NCBI GenBank assembly: GCA_017643395.1
Contig: JAEPNP010000001.1
Location: 889,806 to 953,805, forward strand
From: Rhodothermales bacterium
GTDB lineage: Bacteria; Bacteroidota; Rhodothermia; Rhodothermales; UBA10348
DNA: 64,000 nucleotides
Direction: 5' to 3'
The translations under genes were made by a program, and so were the position numbers. Each line of letters starts with the position of its first letter. Position 1 is the stretch's first letter. Below, piece by piece: positions 62,372-64,000 of this stretch. Below the pieces are notes generated by a model. The model saw only the letters and a list, made by a program, of their open reading frames with translations. It did not search any database and had not been told where the DNA came from.

Positions 62372-62943
62372 TGAAGGACACCATGGACAGACGCGAGGCG
62401 CTCCGGCGCATTACGATGCTTGCCGGCGGCACGCTGTGCGCTACGTCGGCGTCCGCCATCCTGTCTGGCTGCACCCCGAGGCAGACCTCCGACTATGCGA
62501 GCCTCAGCGGGGATGAAGCGCGCCTCCTGGACGCGTTGGTGGAGACCATTATCCCCACTACGGACACGCCGGGCGCTGCAGAGGCAGGCGTCTCCGCCTT
62601 CCTCGACGACGCCCTGACCCACGTCATGAGCCCGGAGGATGCAGCCTTCTTCAAGGCCGGCCTGACCGATGCGGACGGCCGGGCAGGTGGATCCTTCGCG
62701 GCGCTCTCGGGCGATGAGCAGGCCGCCGTGATGCAGGACCTGCTGGACAATCCGGGTCCGGAACGATCCCAGGGAGGAGGCACCTTCTTCAATGTGCTGC
62801 GCGACCTCACACTGGCCGGCTACTTCTCCTCAGAAATCGGTGCCACGCAGGTGCACCGCCTTCAGATGACGTTTCCGAACTACGATGGGGCGCTGCCCTA
62901 CAATGGCGAGGGTGCCTGGGCCGTACACCACATCGCGCGCTGA
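62371..62943 (+). CDS. Gluconate 2-dehydrogenase subunit 3-like protein
   Basis: 190 aa; the ATG overlaps the stop of the GMC gene (TGATG). The N-terminus MKDTMDRREALRRITMLAGG then CATSASAILSGC is a twin-arginine signal. The body follows the subunit-3 family: LSGDEARLLDALVETIIPTT, PGAAEAGVSAFLDDAL, FFNVLRDLTLAGYFSSEIGA, FPNYDGALPYNGEGAW. Its Tat signal is thought to carry the signal-less catalytic GMC subunit across the membrane and help its maturation. The two proteins should form one complex. Confidence 0.92.
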   Translation: MKDTMDRREALRRITMLAGGTLCATSASAILSGCTPRQTSDYASLSGDEARLLDALVETIIPTTDTPGAAEAGVSAFLDDALTHVMSPEDAAFFKAGLTDADGRAGGSFAALSGDEQAAVMQDLLDNPGPERSQGGGTFFNVLRDLTLAGYFSSEIGATQVHRLQMTFPNYDGALPYNGEGAWAVHHIAR

Positions 62944-63432
62944 TCAGTCGGAGTTTTCGCCGCCCTGCACCCGCGCGAAGACCGAAAGCTCGCCTTCGTT
63001 GGTGAACGCCACCACGTCATAGGTGTCGTAGTCCGCGGGGTCTCCCTGCTCCATGCCCGGCGATCCGATGGGCATGCCCGGCACGGCCAGCCCGCGAATG
63101 GCCGGCTGCTCCGCAAGCAGCCGCGTAACGTGCTCTGCGGGGACATGGCCCTCCAGCACGTAGCCTCCCACAGTCGCCGTGTGGCAGGAGCGCAGTTGCG
63201 GGTATACGCCCTCGCGGTCCTTGACCGGGGAAACGTCATTCAGGTCGTGCACCTCGACCTCATATCCGGAGTCCTCCATGTGGTCTATCCACGCGGCGCA
63301 GCAACCGCACGTGGGCGACTTGTAGACGACAACGGTATTCGCGGCGACAGCCTCAGACTCGACTCCGAGGAACAGGTAAGCGGCGCCGGCCAGCAGGACT
63401 ATGGCACCGATAACAATCGAACGAGCAGACAT
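62944..63432 (-). CDS. DUF411 metal-binding protein
   Basis: 162 aa from the ATG at 63432, which starts a signal anchor (MSARSIVIGAIVLLAGAAYL); the frame is open 57 codons further upstream without sense. DUF411 pattern: VVVYKSPTCGCCAAWIDHME with Cys42, Cys44 and Cys45, LRSCHTATVGGYVLEGHVPA, and LAVPGMPIGSPGMEQGD. Family members are periplasmic and usually lie with copper or mercury resistance genes. Here it stands alone; the merR-like gene is 49 kb away. Confidence 0.9.
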   Translation of the reverse strand: MSARSIVIGAIVLLAGAAYLFLGVESEAVAANTVVVYKSPTCGCCAAWIDHMEDSGYEVEVHDLNDVSPVKDREGVYPQLRSCHTATVGGYVLEGHVPAEHVTRLLAEQPAIRGLAVPGMPIGSPGMEQGDPADYDTYDVVAFTNEGELSVFARVQGGENSD

Positions 63433-63509
63433 GGCGGGGACGTTTTTCTCTGCGGAGGTCTCGCCAGCATGGTAGCTTGGCGTGCTGTCCAAACGCCGCA
63501 CCCCCGGGG

Positions 63510-64000
63510 ATGTTGTTGATTCGCGCGCTCTTTCTCGCTGCTTTCGTTTTGCCGGTTGTCGGCTGCGGGGGCACCTCCGAACCGGAGCCGTGGGCACACG
63601 CATTCTGGGTCCAGCAGTCGGTCAATACCGATACCCGTCTGCAGGCCGTGAGCGCCGTTTCGAATGACGTGGTTTGGGTCAGCGGGGCACAGGGCGTGTT
63701 CGGCCGCACTGTGGACGGGGGACGTATCTGGCAATCGGGTACCGTCACAGGCGCCGAGTCGCTCGAATTCCGCGATGTGCACGGGATCGATCAGGACCTC
63801 GCGTTCCTGATGAGTGCCGGACCCGGCGAGCAGTCGCGGATCCTGCGTACCACCAACGGGGGTGCCTCCTGGGAAACCGTGTACCGCAACACCGAACCCG
63901 ATGGGTTCTTTGACTGCATGTCCTTCTGGGATGCGCAACGGGGCATTGTCTTCTCCGATGCGCCGGACTCCGACTTCATGCTGTTGCTAACCGAAGACGG
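63510..64000 (+). CDS. YCF48/BNR-like repeat lipoprotein, 3' end cut by window edge
   Basis: An open frame from the ATG at 63510 to the window end gives at least 163 codons. The N-terminus MLLIRALFLAAFVLPVVGCG is a lipoprotein signal with Cys19. Blades of the YCF48/sortilin/BNR type follow: QAVSAVSNDVVWVSGAQGVF, RTVDGGRIWQSG, RILRTTNGGASWETVYRN, SFWDAQRGIVFSDAPDS. Such proteins form seven-bladed propellers on the cell surface or in the periplasm; function is unknown. Divergent from DUF411, with 77 bases between. Confidence 0.85.
   Translation, partial: MLLIRALFLAAFVLPVVGCGGTSEPEPWAHAFWVQQSVNTDTRLQAVSAVSNDVVWVSGAQGVFGRTVDGGRIWQSGTVTGAESLEFRDVHGIDQDLAFLMSAGPGEQSRILRTTNGGASWETVYRNTEPDGFFDCMSFWDAQRGIVFSDAPDSDFMLLLTED

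Overview
The window reads as a chromosomal segment of a GC-rich member of the Bacteroidota/Rhodothermota side of the tree, most plausibly a Rhodothermales-like marine bacterium. The reasons are a subtilase ending in a type IX secretion (Por) sorting domain, two-component regulator propeller and Y_Y_Y domains, DUF2911, DUF5777 and TIGR02206 proteins, and planctomycete-type cytochrome/DUF1501 pairs. Placement is inference from gene content; no rRNA or other phylogenetic marker is present.

Layout. Bases 1-1962 are visibly AT-richer, use AGA/AGG and other codons unlike the rest, and encode three unknown proteins, two with strong Shine-Dalgarno sites. This block abuts the 3' end of a tRNA-Gln(CTG) gene (1963-2035, minus), the usual arrangement of an integrated element. 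It carries a duplicated three-part motif module. From 2165 rightwards the DNA is ordinary GC-rich chromosome: DUF3293; a cytochrome/leucine-rich-repeat protein; a Tat-exported propeller; an S9 peptidase; an orphan helix-turn-helix protein; a DUF1501 + PSCyt1/DUF1553 pair (8.2-12.8 kb); a VapBC-type toxin-antitoxin pair; a mercury-type MerR; proBA; a propeller histidine kinase with its LuxR-type response regulator; a DUF4143 ATPase preceded by 23-bp tandem repeats; and a T9SS subtilase (to 25.7 kb).

Bases 25.8-37.1 kb hold a MoeB/ThiF-rhodanese gene and then a compact haem operon: hemA-hemC-hemD-hemB-hemQ-hemE-hemY/cgoX-hemL-hemH-second hemD. Most junctions overlap by 1-8 bases. The set covers glutamyl-tRNA to haem and includes a chlorite-dismutase-fold HemQ but no hemF or hemN, which points to the coproporphyrin-dependent ending. 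The two HemD proteins are of different types. Next come a periplasmic/outer-membrane cluster (DUF2911, DUF5777, YceI, cytochrome lipoprotein), a TIGR02206 membrane protein, a histidine-kinase-like protein lacking the phosphoacceptor His, a diacylglycerol-kinase-like protein, Ada, tryptophanase, a heptahaem cytochrome with TPRs, a lipoprotein, and an ArsR-SRPBCC regulator whose promoter lies between two identical dyads. A porin, an M20 amidohydrolase, a small barrel protein and TonB follow.

Bases 53.1-62.9 kb look like one sugar-acid/keto-sugar utilisation region: MFS permease, Tat-exported TIM-barrel protein, DUF1080 lipoprotein, 6-phosphogluconate dehydrogenase, GntP permease, then (opposite strand) gluconokinase and gluconolactonase, then a GMC oxidoreductase with its gluconate-dehydrogenase-subunit-3 partner. 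Inside it, between convergent gntP and gntK, is an array of nine 51-bp units, each with an inverted repeat whose arms change together in the last unit. The window ends with DUF411 and a truncated YCF48-like lipoprotein gene.

The signals least explained by known features are the island's duplicated promoter/operator module, the 23-bp and 51-bp arrays, the leaderless ArsR promoter flanked by two dyads, and the double-HemD, HemQ-containing haem operon.
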